A DNA stretch of 64,000 nt from Bolinopsis microptera (taxonomy: Eukaryota > Ctenophora > Tentaculata > Lobata > Bolinopsidae), in contig NC_087076.1 of assembly GCF_026151205.1 (NCBI RefSeq), forward strand, positions 558,001 through 622,000. Direction: 5' to 3'. Every line of letters begins with the position of its first letter. Position 1 is the stretch's first letter. The notes under the pieces were generated by a model. The model did no database searches, was not told the origin of the DNA, and worked only from the letters and a program-made list of their open reading frames with translations. Both the position numbers and the translations under genes were made by a program. This document shows positions 58,201 through 62,104 of the stretch, piece after piece.

Positions 58201-60403
58201 AAGTTATTAATAATAGTTAATAAATGCCTTTATAAATGCCTTAATATGGTAACTACAGTCCCAACTATGGTAACCATGGTAACCTACCTAAAGTAGCTTT
58301 GGTAACAGGAGGTACCACTAGCTGGTTGTCCACAATGGATGTCTTATGTTCTACTGTGTGGCACGACTTCCCCTCTTCTTCCGTTCTGCTGCGTTTCCGC
58401 TCTTTTTCCGTTGACGATTTTCTCCCATGGGCCTGATAGTGGTTGAGCTAGGTGTAAAATAAACTTAATCTAAGTAGAAAATTTAAAGTGTATCTGATTA
58501 CTTTTCAAATGTATTATTAATACTCGTTATTTGGTATTAACATCACATAATTACAATAACTTACACAAGGAATACGCGTGACACACAGGAGGCTTCCCAA
58601 TTCACAGTAGAGTTACTCTACTGTTCAGTTCAATGGTTTATCTTAAAACAGAAGCCACACAATTCCTAGCTCATCATTTGCCGGGCTTCGGTAACAAACA
58701 TGTTTTGAAACCAAATTTTGCAAATAAATCTTAATTTAAACGATTTAATTAATTAGCGTAAGCCGGTTTCCTTAGTTCTTGGCAGACTCTACAGTTTGAA
58801 ATGTAAGCGAGTGTAATGTGTAACTGAGGACAAGGTATCAATATGAAGAGAAACCCTAGATTAAATTAGATTACTGCAGTCTTCCAACTTAATAGTGACC
58901 CTGCCTTTAGCTGAACTATAGCAACTTAATAGTGACCCTGCTTATAGCTGAACTATACCAACTTAATAGTGACCCTGCTTATAGCTGAACTATAGCAACT
59001 TAATAGTGACCCTGCTTATAGCTGAACTATAGCAACTTAATAGTGACCCTGCTTATAGCTGAACTATAGCAACTTAATAGTGACCCTGCTTATAGCTGAA
59101 CTATAGCAACTTAATAGTGACCCTGCTTATAGCTGAACTATAGAAACTTAATAGTGACCCTGCTTATAGCTGAACTATAGCAACTTAATAGTGACCCTGC
59201 TTATAGCTGAACTATAGCAACTTAATAGTGACCCTGCTTATAGCTGAACTATAGCAACTTAATAGTGACCCTGCTTATAGCTGAACTATAGCAACTTAAT
59301 AGTGACCCTGCTTATAGCTGAATTATAGCAACTTAATAGTGACCCTGCTTATAGCTGAACTATAGCAACTTAATAGTGACCCTGCTTATAGCTGAACTAT
59401 AGAAACTTAATAGTGACCCTGCTTATAGCTGAACTATAGCAACTTAATAGTGACCCTGCTTATAGCTGAACTATAGCAACTTAATAGTGACCCTGCTTAT
59501 AGCTGAACTATAGCAACTTAATAGTGACCCTGCTTATAGCTGAACTATAGCAACTTAATAGTGACCCTGCTTATAGCTGAACTATAGAAACTTAATAGTG
59601 ACCCTGCTTATAGCTGAACTATAGCAACTTAATAGTGACCCTGCTTATAGCTGAACTATAGCAACTTAATAGTGACCCTGCTTATAGCTGAACTATAGCA
59701 ACTTAATAGTGACCCTGCCTTTAGCTGAACTACAGCAACTTAATAGTGACCCTGCTTATAGCTGAACTACAGCAACTTAATAGTGACCCTGCTTATAGCT
59801 GAACTATAGCAACTTAATAGTGACCCTGCTTATAGCTGAACTATAGCAACTTAATAGTGACCCTGCTTATAGCTGAACTATAGCAACTTAATAGTGACCC
59901 TGCTTATAGCTGAACTATAGCAACTTAATAGTGACCCTGCCTTTAGCTGAACTACAGCAACTTAATAGTGACCCTGCTTATAGCTGAACTACAGCAACTT
60001 AATAGTGACCCTGCTTATAGCTGAACTATAGCAACTTAATAGTGACCCTGCTTATAGCTGAACTATAGCAACTTAATAGTGACCCTGCTTATAGCTGAAC
60101 TATAGCAACTTAATAGTGACCCTGCTTATAGCTGAACTATAGCAACTTAATAGTGACCCTGCTTATAGCTGAACTATAGCAACTTAATAGTGACCCTGCT
60201 TATAGCTGAACTATAGCAACTCAATAGTGACCCTGCTTATAGCTGAACTATAGCAGGGTTGCTATAGTGACCCTGCTTACCTTGTACCAGTGCTCGTATA
60301 GCTCCTTAAGGTCTGTCTCGGAGAGATGGGTAACCACGTACTTGTGCAGATAACCGGGATGCTCCTCAAGGTACCTCTCTACATTGGGCTCCGACAACGG
60401 CAT
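14433..60403 (-). CDS. PDE5: PDE5/6/11-type cyclic-nucleotide phosphodiesterase, whole gene (21 exons assembled by eye)
   Basis: Predicted to hydrolyse cGMP (possibly cAMP) in the cytosol, with tandem GAF domains for cyclic-nucleotide regulation. The exons listed separately join with consistent phases into 3141 coding bases (1047 codons). Order: N-terminal segment with [12 protein letters not shown] (about residues 8-19), Ser/Arg-rich linker, GAF-A (about 272-445) with an NK..F..DE motif at 403-416, GAF-B (about 450-660) with its own at 606-618, then the HD-type catalytic domain (about 690-1000). HNWRHGFN supplies His738 and His742, [10 protein letters not shown] covers 778-787, Asp889 lies in [12 protein letters not shown] and the nucleotide-binding Gln942 in [34 protein letters not shown] and LLDGC resemble PDE5 more than PDE11. 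This is recall of families, not a search. The frame from the last exon stays open to a stop at 14433, which would give 1543 residues. Confidence 0.93.
14569..15915. repeat. 18-bp minisatellite, about 74 copies, frame-preserving
   Basis: Plus-strand unit CGCTAATTTCACAGTGCT. Variants are only A/G at one position, C/G at another and one C/T; there are no indels. In the minus-strand PDE frame every variant is silent and each unit encodes STVKLA. Confidence 0.97.
15924..16049 (-). CDS. PDE5: PDE exon 21 (residues 1006-1047), acidic tail
   Basis: Acceptor CCCCCTAG gives [20 protein letters not shown], then [20 protein letters not shown] and LL, phase 0 from exon 20. The tail is strongly acidic. 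A possible donor CTA|gtgagc at 15923 would end it, but the frame is also open past that point into the STVKLA array down to a stop at 14433. An A-T-rich acceptor TATTAG at about 14484 precedes [16 protein letters not shown] and stop, but its phase does not fit this donor. Confidence 0.8.
16073..16378. repeat. Intron 20 simple repeats, (TAGAC)n with strand switch
   Basis: A CTAGACTAGAC array (16262-16376) with an orientation flip near 16302 (GACTAGTCTAGTCTAGAC) begins right after the exon 20 donor. A 48-bp duplication with GGCATGACACTA(G/A)AGAAAC lies at 16186-16265. Confidence 0.88.
16383..16532 (-). CDS. PDE5: PDE exon 20 (residues 956-1005), end of catalytic domain
   Basis: Acceptor TTCTTCAG, donor CCGG|gtaagt, phase 0 at both ends (50 codons). 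[20 protein letters not shown] then [10 protein letters not shown] matches the last catalytic helix of PDE5 (PLLDGC..NR..W..L). The tail [20 protein letters not shown] is Ser/Thr-rich and not conserved. A hAT-type element lies 71 bp upstream of the acceptor. Confidence 0.95.
16604..17676. mobile_element. Non-autonomous hAT-type element in intron 19
   Basis: The 1073-bp element has 21-bp perfect inverted ends starting CAGAGGCACATATTAGGTGC. It is flanked by the 8-bp duplication AAGAAAAG (16596-16603 and 17677-17684). Subterminal regions are full of TGCGG and TATGCG words on one side and their relatives on the other, plausible transposase-binding repeats. The centre holds the 23-bp minisatellite at 17150-17470. 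No transposase is visible. Its left end is 71 bp from the exon 20 acceptor. Confidence 0.9.
17150..17470. repeat. 23-bp minisatellite inside the hAT element
   Basis: Unit GGGCCTGGGTCACGGTCCCG then AAA, about 11 copies. A larger unit with CACGTGGTAAC(C/T)GGGTCACG is repeated twice. Confidence 0.92.
17901..18011 (-). CDS. PDE5: PDE exon 19 (residues 919-955), purine-clamp glutamine
   Basis: Acceptor CCATTAG, donor GAG|gtaaag, phase 0 at both ends. The product is [20 protein letters not shown] then [17 protein letters not shown]. Gln942 in MQVGFID is the invariant glutamine that holds the purine ring in this superfamily; MQVGFID.IC is shared with PDE5. Confidence 0.96.
18091..18465. repeat. 8-bp (GTTACCTG)n array with two extra copies of the exon 18 end
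   Basis: Three blocks are separated by an insert holding exon 18's last 28 bases plus donor. Extra copies end at about 18113-18140 and 18291-18318, the real one at 18468-18495. Read on the minus strand each is (acceptor-like CCAG), then CGAGTTCTTCAATCAGGG... ACATTGAG, then gtacatata. Confidence 0.93.
18468..18657 (-). CDS. PDE5: PDE exon 18 (residues 855-918), catalytic domain with second-metal Asp
   Basis: Acceptor TTACCAG, donor GAG|gtacat, entering two bases into a codon and leaving in phase 0. It encodes [20 protein letters not shown], then [20 protein letters not shown] and [12 protein letters not shown]. Asp889 in [12 protein letters not shown] is the conserved metal ligand. The donor is a non-consensus gtacat, and the last 28 exon bases plus donor recur twice downstream. 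Confidence 0.97.
18747..18935 (-). CDS. PDE5: PDE exon 17 (residues 792-854), catalytic domain
   Basis: Acceptor TACCGCAG, donor TTCAA|gtgagt. The product includes [37 protein letters not shown] and [10 protein letters not shown], matching PDE5 ([21 protein letters not shown]). Its first bases match the 19-bp array just upstream, and a second copy of this acceptor plus exon start lies at the far end of that array (20490). Confidence 0.97.
18941..20478. repeat. 19-bp minisatellite, about 81 copies, intron 16
   Basis: Unit GTTAGCTAGTGGTTAACAA, nearly invariant (T/C in GTTAGC/GTCAGC). It begins at the exon 17 acceptor and shares CCACTAGCTAAC with the exon start. Confidence 0.97.
20479..20495 (-). 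other. Duplicate exon 17 acceptor and exon start
   Basis: The minus strand reads AATCGCAG then ATCTGACAGTCCACTAGC, matching the true junction (ACCGCAG then the same bases at 18935). Used as an acceptor it would lead into the array and an early stop. Confidence 0.85.
20496..21564. other. Rest of intron 16
   Basis: Unique sequence with a G run (20650-20669) and four direct ACCATTAATG repeats (20751-20790). No other gene seen. Confidence 0.5.
21565..21795 (-). CDS. PDE5: PDE exon 16 (residues 715-791), catalytic metal-binding motifs
   Basis: Acceptor TCCCCCAG, donor AAATT|gtgagt. The exon holds the catalytic core: [18 protein letters not shown] with His738 (general acid by family knowledge) and His742 (metal ligand), then [14 protein letters not shown] with His778, Asp779 and His782. 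The class I phosphodiesterase signature HD..H....N is complete. Confidence 0.97.
21909..22042 (-). CDS. PDE5: PDE exon 15 (residues 671-714), start of catalytic domain
   Basis: Acceptor TTTGCAG, donor TTCAG|gtgttc, leaving two bases into a codon. The product [40 protein letters not shown] then INKF begins the catalytic domain. PSAQ.L.I..F.F.D..L and TIRMF.DL are particularly PDE5-like. Confidence 0.95.
22193..22243 (-). CDS. PDE5: PDE exon 14 (residues 654-670), inter-domain helix
   Basis: This 51-base exon (17 codons, phase 0 at both ends) reads [17 protein letters not shown]. The LSYHA(S/T) motif is the hallmark of PDE2/5/6/11 between GAF-B and the catalytic domain. Acceptor GTTTCAG, donor GAG|gtatgg. 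Confidence 0.94.
22905..22997 (-). CDS. PDE5: PDE exon 13 (residues 623-653), end of GAF-B
   Basis: Acceptor TTTACAG, donor GAG|gtgaat, phase 0 at both ends. [20 protein letters not shown] and then [11 protein letters not shown] match EAFVIFCGLGI.N...(Y/F)E of PDE5/11, the last GAF-B helix. Confidence 0.95.
23107..23730. repeat. 28-bp minisatellite, about 22 copies of the exon 12 donor junction
   Basis: On the minus strand the unit is ATGAGTCCCTATTTGAG (exon 12 end) followed by gtaactttaaa (intron start). Nearly all copies keep GAG|gtaact; a few vary (gtagct, gcggta). Confidence 0.96.
23716..23783 (-). CDS. PDE5: PDE exon 12 (residues 600-622), GAF-B
   Basis: Acceptor TATTCAG, donor TTTGAG|gtaact. 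It encodes [20 protein letters not shown] then FE, carrying the GAF-B NK..F..DE motif (606, 607, 613, 617, 618). The last 17 exon bases and the donor form the repeat unit of the array that follows immediately, so this donor exists in about 22 further copies. Confidence 0.95.
24115..24352. repeat. 32-bp minisatellite, about 7 copies, intron 11
   Basis: Unit AAAACGCCGCAGTAACACGG then ACACGTGCCCAT; each copy has an ACACGTG E-box-like core. Confidence 0.93.
24430..24718 (-). CDS. PDE5: PDE exon 11 (residues 504-599), GAF-B
   Basis: Acceptor ACGCAG, donor CTTG|gtaaga, entering phase 0 and leaving one base into a codon. The product runs [37 protein letters not shown], then [17 protein letters not shown]. 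It covers the divergent middle of GAF-B; the IRS(I/L)L..PI segment is typical. Confidence 0.9.
24732..25335. repeat. 20-bp minisatellite, about 30 copies, intron 10
   Basis: Unit ACTCAGTTCATAATCACATC with ATAACATC and CACATT variants; ends about 15 bp from the exon 11 acceptor. Confidence 0.95.
25336..25477. promoter_or_regulatory. X-box-like palindrome GTTACCATGGTAAC in intron 10
   Basis: The perfect 14-bp palindrome at about 25419-25432 matches the RFX-family X-box pattern (GTTRCCATGGYAAC). Function is inferred from the motif only. Confidence 0.35.
25478..25645 (-). CDS. PDE5: PDE exon 10 (residues 448-503), GAF linker and start of GAF-B
   Basis: Acceptor CTTGCAG, donor AAT|gtgagt, phase 0 at both ends. 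It encodes [20 protein letters not shown] followed by [13 protein letters not shown] and [20 protein letters not shown]...L...(V/I)..KK matches the inter-GAF helix and first GAF-B strands of PDE5/11. Confidence 0.93.
25646..26104. other. Intron 9 unique part with a 60-bp duplication
   Basis: AGCAATCACGTGACCAGGTG occurs twice (about 25697 and 25748). No gene. Confidence 0.5.
26105..26372. repeat. 15-bp minisatellite, about 17 copies, intron 9
   Basis: Unit TGCACTATGTTGAGG with T/C, A and G variants that change amino acids in every open frame, so not coding. Confidence 0.94.
26745..26955. repeat. 12-bp (TAGTGCACAACA)n array, intron 9
   Basis: About 17 copies, with A insertions. Its complement (TGTTGTGCACTA) is related to the 26105 array, so the two are inversely oriented. 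Confidence 0.9.
27248..28026. repeat. 29-bp G-rich minisatellite, about 27 copies, intron 9
   Basis: Unit TGGTGTGGGGTGCAGAGCGG then GGTGGTGAC; multiple G runs per unit. Confidence 0.95.
28291..28449 (-). CDS. PDE5: PDE exon 9 (residues 395-447), end of GAF-A
   Basis: Acceptor CTTGCAG, donor GAT|gtaagt, phase 0 at both ends. The product starts [17 protein letters not shown] and continues [19 protein letters not shown] then TNALLFQSS. The N-K-(x)-F-(x)-D-E residues of the GAF signature (403, 404, 411, 415, 416) are intact, which in this family supports cyclic-nucleotide binding or fold stability. Confidence 0.96.
28815..29585. repeat. 37-bp minisatellite, about 21 copies, intron 8
   Basis: Unit ACAGTAAGGGCGTACCCCAC then TACCACTAGCAACCCCC, almost invariant. 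A diverged inverted copy sits at about 28473-28520. Confidence 0.96.
29658..29747 (-). CDS. PDE5: PDE exon 8 (residues 365-394), GAF-A
   Basis: The exon is 90 bases, phase 0 at both ends, with acceptor ACTTCAG and donor GAG|gtgagt. It encodes [20 protein letters not shown] then [10 protein letters not shown], matching the GAF motif (D.RFN...D..TG(Y/F).T.SILCMP(I/V)KN). Confidence 0.95.
29917..30552. mobile_element. TA-flanked MITE in intron 7 (Tc1/mariner-like)
   Basis: A 636-bp element has 18-bp perfect inverted ends (CCTTACGAGACATATTTA and complement). It is flanked by TA at 29915-29916 and 30553-30554, as for Tc1/mariner-type insertion. The interior is A-T rich with two related subterminal blocks (around GTGACCT...CGAAAATATGG, about 29950 and 30460). 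No ORF of note. Confidence 0.8.
30595..31112. repeat. 35-bp minisatellite with NF-I-like palindrome, about 15 copies, intron 7
   Basis: Unit contains TTGGCAATGTGCCAGG; some copies have TTGGCAATGTGCCAA, the perfect TTGGCN5GCCAA palindrome bound by NF-I proteins. Two variants (TGTTCC) break the site. Confidence 0.94.
31200..32730. repeat. G-run composite minisatellite, intron 7
   Basis: Two alternating unit types (GTGTACTTGCTAA plus a G run, and GTGAACTTGCTAAAGGGGGG) joined by ATAGTTTCTAG(C/T)GA. G runs vary from about 9 to 33, consistent with slippage. The transcribed RNA would be C-rich here. Confidence 0.93.
32975..33673. repeat. 41-/53-bp minisatellite abutting the exon 7 donor
   Basis: Units carry GTGGGGTGTAGTACTTGGGT and GATGGTGTAGTAGCAACACC, with or without CAAGTGTAGCA. 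On the minus strand each has CCAAgtactacacc, resembling the true donor TCAG|gtactacacc. Confidence 0.93.
33674..33824 (-). CDS. PDE5: PDE exon 7 (residues 314-364), GAF-A
   Basis: The acceptor is GCGACAG. The donor CAG|gtacta falls directly on the first unit of the array at 32975-33673. The product includes [26 protein letters not shown] and VNIPDAYQ, the GAF-A core (PDE5: KGIVGHVA..GE, NI.DAY). The FLVSKLFDV join with exon 6 parallels FLISRLFDV of PDE5. Confidence 0.95.
34060..35330. repeat. C-run composite minisatellite, intron 6
   Basis: Units of ACTAATGCTACA plus a C run, with CTAGTATCAGGGAGAGGT or CTAGTAGGGAG(A/T)(G/T)GT blocks. On the transcribed strand the runs are G, so intron RNA could form quadruplexes. 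Confidence 0.93.
35345..35636. other. Unique part of intron 6
   Basis: Nothing recognised; moderately G/C-rich near 35560-35630 (CGGCGTCTGGCGGCGGCG). Confidence 0.4.
35637..38282. repeat. 52-bp minisatellite, about 35 copies, split by a MITE
   Basis: Unit TTGGTAACTGTCCTAATAAT, TAAATACCCTGCTACTCCTT, CCATTACATACC. Present at 35637-36046 and 36881-38282 around the TA-flanked element. Differences are mostly AATAATT/ATTAATT/GATAATT. Confidence 0.96.
36047..36878. mobile_element. TA-flanked MITE inserted inside the 52-bp minisatellite
   Basis: An 832-bp element interrupts the array. Ends are CCTTAATTCCCAAAAATTTG on the left and CCTTAGTTCCCAAAAATTTG on the right (read inward, one mismatch), flanked by TA. 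Removing it with one TA restores an intact array unit (ACATACCTTGG), which proves insertion into a pre-existing array. Subterminal copies of CCAAATTTTT-like words occur at both ends. No coding sequence. Confidence 0.88.
38357..38489. repeat. (CCCCCT)n polypyrimidine tract
   Basis: C/T-only sequence on the plus strand, hence a G/A tract in intron 6 RNA shortly before the GAF-A exon on the genomic map. A triplex-forming type of sequence. Confidence 0.9.
38663..39002 (-). CDS. PDE5: PDE exon 6 (residues 201-313), start of GAF-A
   Basis: At 340 bases this is the longest internal exon. Acceptor TTGTCCAG and donor CAGAG|gttggt. After a basic Ser-rich stretch ([16 protein letters not shown]) it enters GAF-A with [21 protein letters not shown] and [11 protein letters not shown], matching the PDE5/11 pattern ELV(K/R)DIS..LD...LC.KI and DR.SLFLV. 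A nearer AG (before AGAATTCG) would break the phase, so the TTGTCCAG acceptor was chosen. Confidence 0.93.
39559..39632 (-). CDS. PDE5: PDE exon 5 (residues 176-200)
   Basis: This 74-base exon has acceptor TCCCCAG and donor GGAG|gtaagt. The product is [20 protein letters not shown] then GEPG, in phase with exons 4 and 6. It is short and has no domain of its own, so it rests on splice sites, phase and an open frame. Confidence 0.75.
39705..40312. repeat. (GAAATAGT)-type array, intron 4
   Basis: Purine-rich units of 7-9 bp (GTGAAATA, GTGAAGTA, GAAAAATA) with a higher-order period near 120 bp. Confidence 0.92.
40540..41940. repeat. GGTACC/TATA-rich composite array, intron 4
   Basis: Units such as CAGTACCTATACTACAGGTA with CTATATACAGG variants, arranged in a larger repeat (about 41030-41340 recurs at 41380-41560). 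Dense in KpnI-type GGTACC palindromes. Confidence 0.92.
42045..42957. repeat. 30- to 36-bp minisatellite with a (GT)n core, intron 4
   Basis: Unit AATTACAGGCGTGTAGGGTG then CTGTGTGTGTGT; the GT core changes length between copies. Confidence 0.95.
43030..44140. repeat. 29-bp minisatellite with higher-order structure, intron 4
   Basis: Unit GTGTAACTATGACAACGTTT then GTACACAGA. A marker segment (ATATACATTATACATATAGC) recurs at about 43066, 43281 and 43695, showing larger duplications. Confidence 0.94.
44142..44372. mobile_element. 231-bp near-perfect palindrome (fold-back element)
   Basis: Arms at 44142-44253 and 44265-44372 are near-perfect inverted copies (outer end CATTAGGGACGATAGGGTCG) around an 11-base loop ACATTATATGA. 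It starts directly at the end of the 29-bp array. No clear target duplication is seen. It could be a fold-back MITE or a source of hairpin RNA, since it lies in transcribed intron 4. Confidence 0.8.
44373..44714. other. Unique AT-rich part of intron 4
   Basis: No gene or repeat recognised. Confidence 0.45.
44722..46275. repeat. 21-bp minisatellite, about 65 copies, intron 4
   Basis: Unit CCTTAACATTACCCCTGCGT plus A, interrupted by unique sequence at 45745-45900. All three frames on one or both strands are open because 21 is a multiple of 3, but variants change residues. Confidence 0.96.
46276..46674. other. Unique part of intron 4 with a small triplication
   Basis: Three copies of CACGTGCTCACATGACTAGC-type units at about 46417-46483. 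No gene. Confidence 0.5.
46675..47490. repeat. 18-bp polypyrimidine minisatellite, about 45 copies
   Basis: Unit CCCTCTATCTCTCCCTGC with many variants (TTTGTC, CATGTC, CCCAC). Frames are open but amino-acid changing. Confidence 0.94.
47491..48445. other. Unique intron 4 sequence with a small array
   Basis: Contains about nine copies of TGTGCACTGTTTACTAT-like units (47815-47965) and three CTTTTAGACC repeats (47704). No gene recognised. Confidence 0.5.
48446..48617. repeat. About 50-bp G/C-run repeats, intron 4
   Basis: Four units of a G run, then (ACATGTC or ACTTC)CCCCC, then TTTACTAGATGG; the adjacent G and C runs make each unit self-complementary. Confidence 0.85.
48618..49261. other. Unique intron 4 sequence, G/C-richer block
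   Basis: A G/C-richer block at 48780-48940 (GAGTCCCGCCAAGTTGG...) stands out from its AT-rich surroundings and might be a SINE fragment, but no clear A/B boxes are seen. Four GCGTTACTAAT repeats at about 48964-48995. Confidence 0.4.
49262..55003. repeat. 31-bp minisatellite, 5.7 kb, about 185 copies, intron 4
   Basis: Unit GACAAGTAGTTCTATAATCT then AGCACACAGTT. Variants (GGCAAG, GACAGG, AGCAAACAG, TCTAAAATC, and a 29-bp AGCACAAGTTG form) are clustered, and blocks are repeated near 53840-54120, showing segmental duplications within the array. Confidence 0.98.
55277..56683. repeat. 30-bp minisatellite, 47 copies, intron 4
   Basis: Unit GTATGTTACAATGCATCCCA then GACCCTAGTG. The long open frames on both strands (up to 466 codons) come from the 30-bp period; variants alter residues, so it is not considered coding. 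Confidence 0.97.
56836..56934 (-). CDS. PDE5: PDE exon 4 (residues 143-175), linker
   Basis: The acceptor ATTACAG is formed by the last unit of the 19-bp array at 56936-57573. The donor is TTAA|gtgaga. The product reads [20 protein letters not shown] then [12 protein letters not shown], Ser-rich and resembling linker sequence before GAF-A. The next exon lies 17.2 kb away, past the largest arrays of the window. Confidence 0.8.
56936..57573. repeat. 19-bp CCATGG minisatellite abutting the exon 4 acceptor, about 33 copies
   Basis: Unit CAGGTAATTACCATGGTTA, nearly invariant, one unit extended by TTGGTTAC. The last unit supplies the exon 4 acceptor (TAATTACAG). Confidence 0.97.
57962..58106 (-). 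CDS. PDE5: PDE exon 3 (residues 95-142), linker
   Basis: The acceptor is TTCCCAG and the donor AGGAG|gtaagt. The exon enters one base into a codon and leaves two bases into one, fitting both neighbours. The product runs from [15 protein letters not shown] to [10 protein letters not shown], with a Pro/Val-rich stretch and then a basic segment ([14 protein letters not shown]). No domain is recognised; this part lies between the N-terminal segment and GAF-A. Confidence 0.82.
58288..58447 (-). CDS. PDE5: PDE exon 2 (residues 42-94), basic/acidic linker
   Basis: The acceptor is CCTAG before CTCAACCAC and the donor is TTAG|gtaggt, ending one base into a codon. The product is hydrophilic ([20 protein letters not shown]), a low-conservation linker rich in Ser, Lys, Arg and Glu. 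It contains RKSS, a candidate basophilic kinase site. Assignment rests on the open frame, canonical sites and matching phases rather than homology. Confidence 0.78.
58448..58884. other. Unique part of intron 1
   Basis: AT-rich sequence with no gene or repeat recognised. Confidence 0.45.
58885..60280. repeat. 37-bp minisatellite abutting the exon 1 donor, about 37 copies
   Basis: Unit AACTTAATAGTGACCCTGCT then TATAGCTGAACTATAGC. The exon 1 donor region (minus strand gTAAGCAGGGTCACTAT) shares 16 bases with each unit, but units have A where the donor has its essential G. Confidence 0.97.
60281..60403 (-). CDS. PDE5: PDE exon 1 (residues 1-41), N-terminal segment
   Basis: The exon begins [19 protein letters not shown] and ends EHWYK in phase 0 at donor AAG|gtaagc. 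The VE.YL..HP pattern matches the N-terminal segment of PDE5 and PDE11 (VE.(W/F)L..H). The ATG at 60403 is the first in frame. The frame continues upstream without a stop to an acceptor at 60426, so the true start may lie in an earlier exon. The donor directly abuts a 37-bp minisatellite. Confidence 0.82.
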
Positions 60404-60428
60404 CCTCACCACGCAACTGCAATTGCTA

Positions 60429-60954
60429 CAGTCAATTAGTTAAGCTAGGAACGTTTGCGGAGTACAGCATCCTCGCCACATTAACGCCTAATTAATGGCA
60501 ATCTTCTAATTAATTAGTCATTATTGATTATCAAATCAGGTATGATCGTATAGAATGAAGATTTAATAGACATGAAATGGAGTGTGGATGAATGAAACAG
60601 GAGCTTACAATGAAGACACATCGTATGCTGGGTACAGTATAATCGTTGGTCGCTAAATTTTACAAATACCAAATTTTAGAATAAATGCTCAGTAATGAGC
60701 AAGAGAAGTTCTTTGATGAAAACCGCTTCACATCACATTACACAAGTAACAAGGATTTCAGATATTTTAATCATTTTAAAACAGAAATTTGTTGCAGGAT
60801 GCCCTATACTAAGATTATAACATTTAACCACACAATATTAACTATACACTCCTACACTCCTACACTCCTACAGAGTGCACAATGTATACACTGTTAAAAT
60901 GGGCACATTGCACCGTGTCAACATGACAACAAGACACGTGTTAACACACGCATG
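60429..60954. other. Sequence upstream of exon 1
   Basis: AT-rich; a 70-codon plus-strand frame (60685-60897) has no recognisable features. Could hold the promoter or an intron if the exon at 63.54 kb is real. Confidence 0.4.
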
Positions 60955-61745
60955 TCAGTAAGTCAGTTACTAGGGAGTACGTTACTAGGGAGTACGTTAC
61001 TAGGGAGTACGTTACTAGGGAGTACGTTACTAGGGAGTACGTTACTAGGGAGTACGTTACTAGGGAGTACGTTACTAGGGAGTACGTTACTAGGGAGTAC
61101 GTTACTAGGGAGTACGTTACTAGGAAGTACGTTACTAGGGAGTACGTTACTAGGGAGTACGTTACTAGGGAGTACGTTACTAGGGAGTACGTTACTAGGG
61201 AGTACGTTACTAGGGAGTACGTTACTAGGGAGTACGTTACTAGGGAGTACGTTTATAGGGATACGTTACTAGGAAGTTACGTTTACTAGGGAGTTACAGT
61301 TATAGGGATAGTTACTAATGCTTACTAGGGAAGTACGTTACTAGGGAGTACGTTACTAGGGAGTACGTTACTAGGGAGTACGTTTACTAGGGAGTACGTA
61401 CTAGGAGTTACACGGTTACTAGCGATTGATTACACGTTTGTACTAGAGTTTACACAAAGTCAAAATGTACGTTAATCTTTACTAGTGAGTACGTTACTAG
61501 GGTAGTTAACTAAGTACGTTACTAGGGAGTACGTTACTAGGGAGTACGTTACTAGGGAGTACGTTACTAGGAGTACGTTACTAGGGAGTACGTTACTAGG
61601 GAGTACGTTACGAGGGAGTACGTTACTAGGGAGACGTTCTAGGGAGTACGTTACTAGGGAGTACGTTACTGGGGAGTACGTTACTAGGGAGTACGTTACT
61701 AGGGAGTACGTTACTAGGGAGTACGTTACTAGGGAGTCGTTAGTT
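60955..61745. repeat. 15-bp minisatellite, about 50 copies
   Basis: Unit GTTACTAGGGAGTAC. Clean at 60965-61240, disrupted by many indels at 61240-61520, and cleaner again after; the noisy part looks like poor consensus. Confidence 0.93.
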
Positions 61746-62104
61746 AGGGTTTAGTTACCTGGTTTACTGTAGCCTTTTCGCAATTTTCACATTGTCTCTA
61801 AAGTGCTACATCAAGTTACCATTATAATACATCAAATTATCAATTATAATATTATAATGCATATAATATAATATATAATATATGATATATATATAATATA
61901 ATATTATATAGCTAGTAGTATTCTTTGAAAATAAATCACATACAGAAAGATTCATCCCAACCGAAGATACAGCCGATTTGAATGTAAAACAATTTGTACA
62001 CAACGTAATTACCACAAAACTGATCAAAATGTCGCTCTCCAATCTTTACACGTGCACGACGCACGTGCGTGTAACAACCCTCGTTACCATGGTAACTTTG
62101 CAAC
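61746..62104. other. AT-rich spacer with X-box-like palindrome
   Basis: A (TA)-rich run at 61850-61910. A perfect GTTACCATGGTAAC palindrome lies at about 62082-62095, next to ACGTGCACGACGCACGTGCGTGT. Confidence 0.45.

Noticed and set aside
14433-60403. Assignment to PDE11 rather than PDE5
   Set aside because: Catalytic motifs (TIRMF.DL, PSAQ, MQVGFID, LLDGC) look closer to PDE5, although the N-terminus fits either; a phylogeny of the catalytic domain would settle it.
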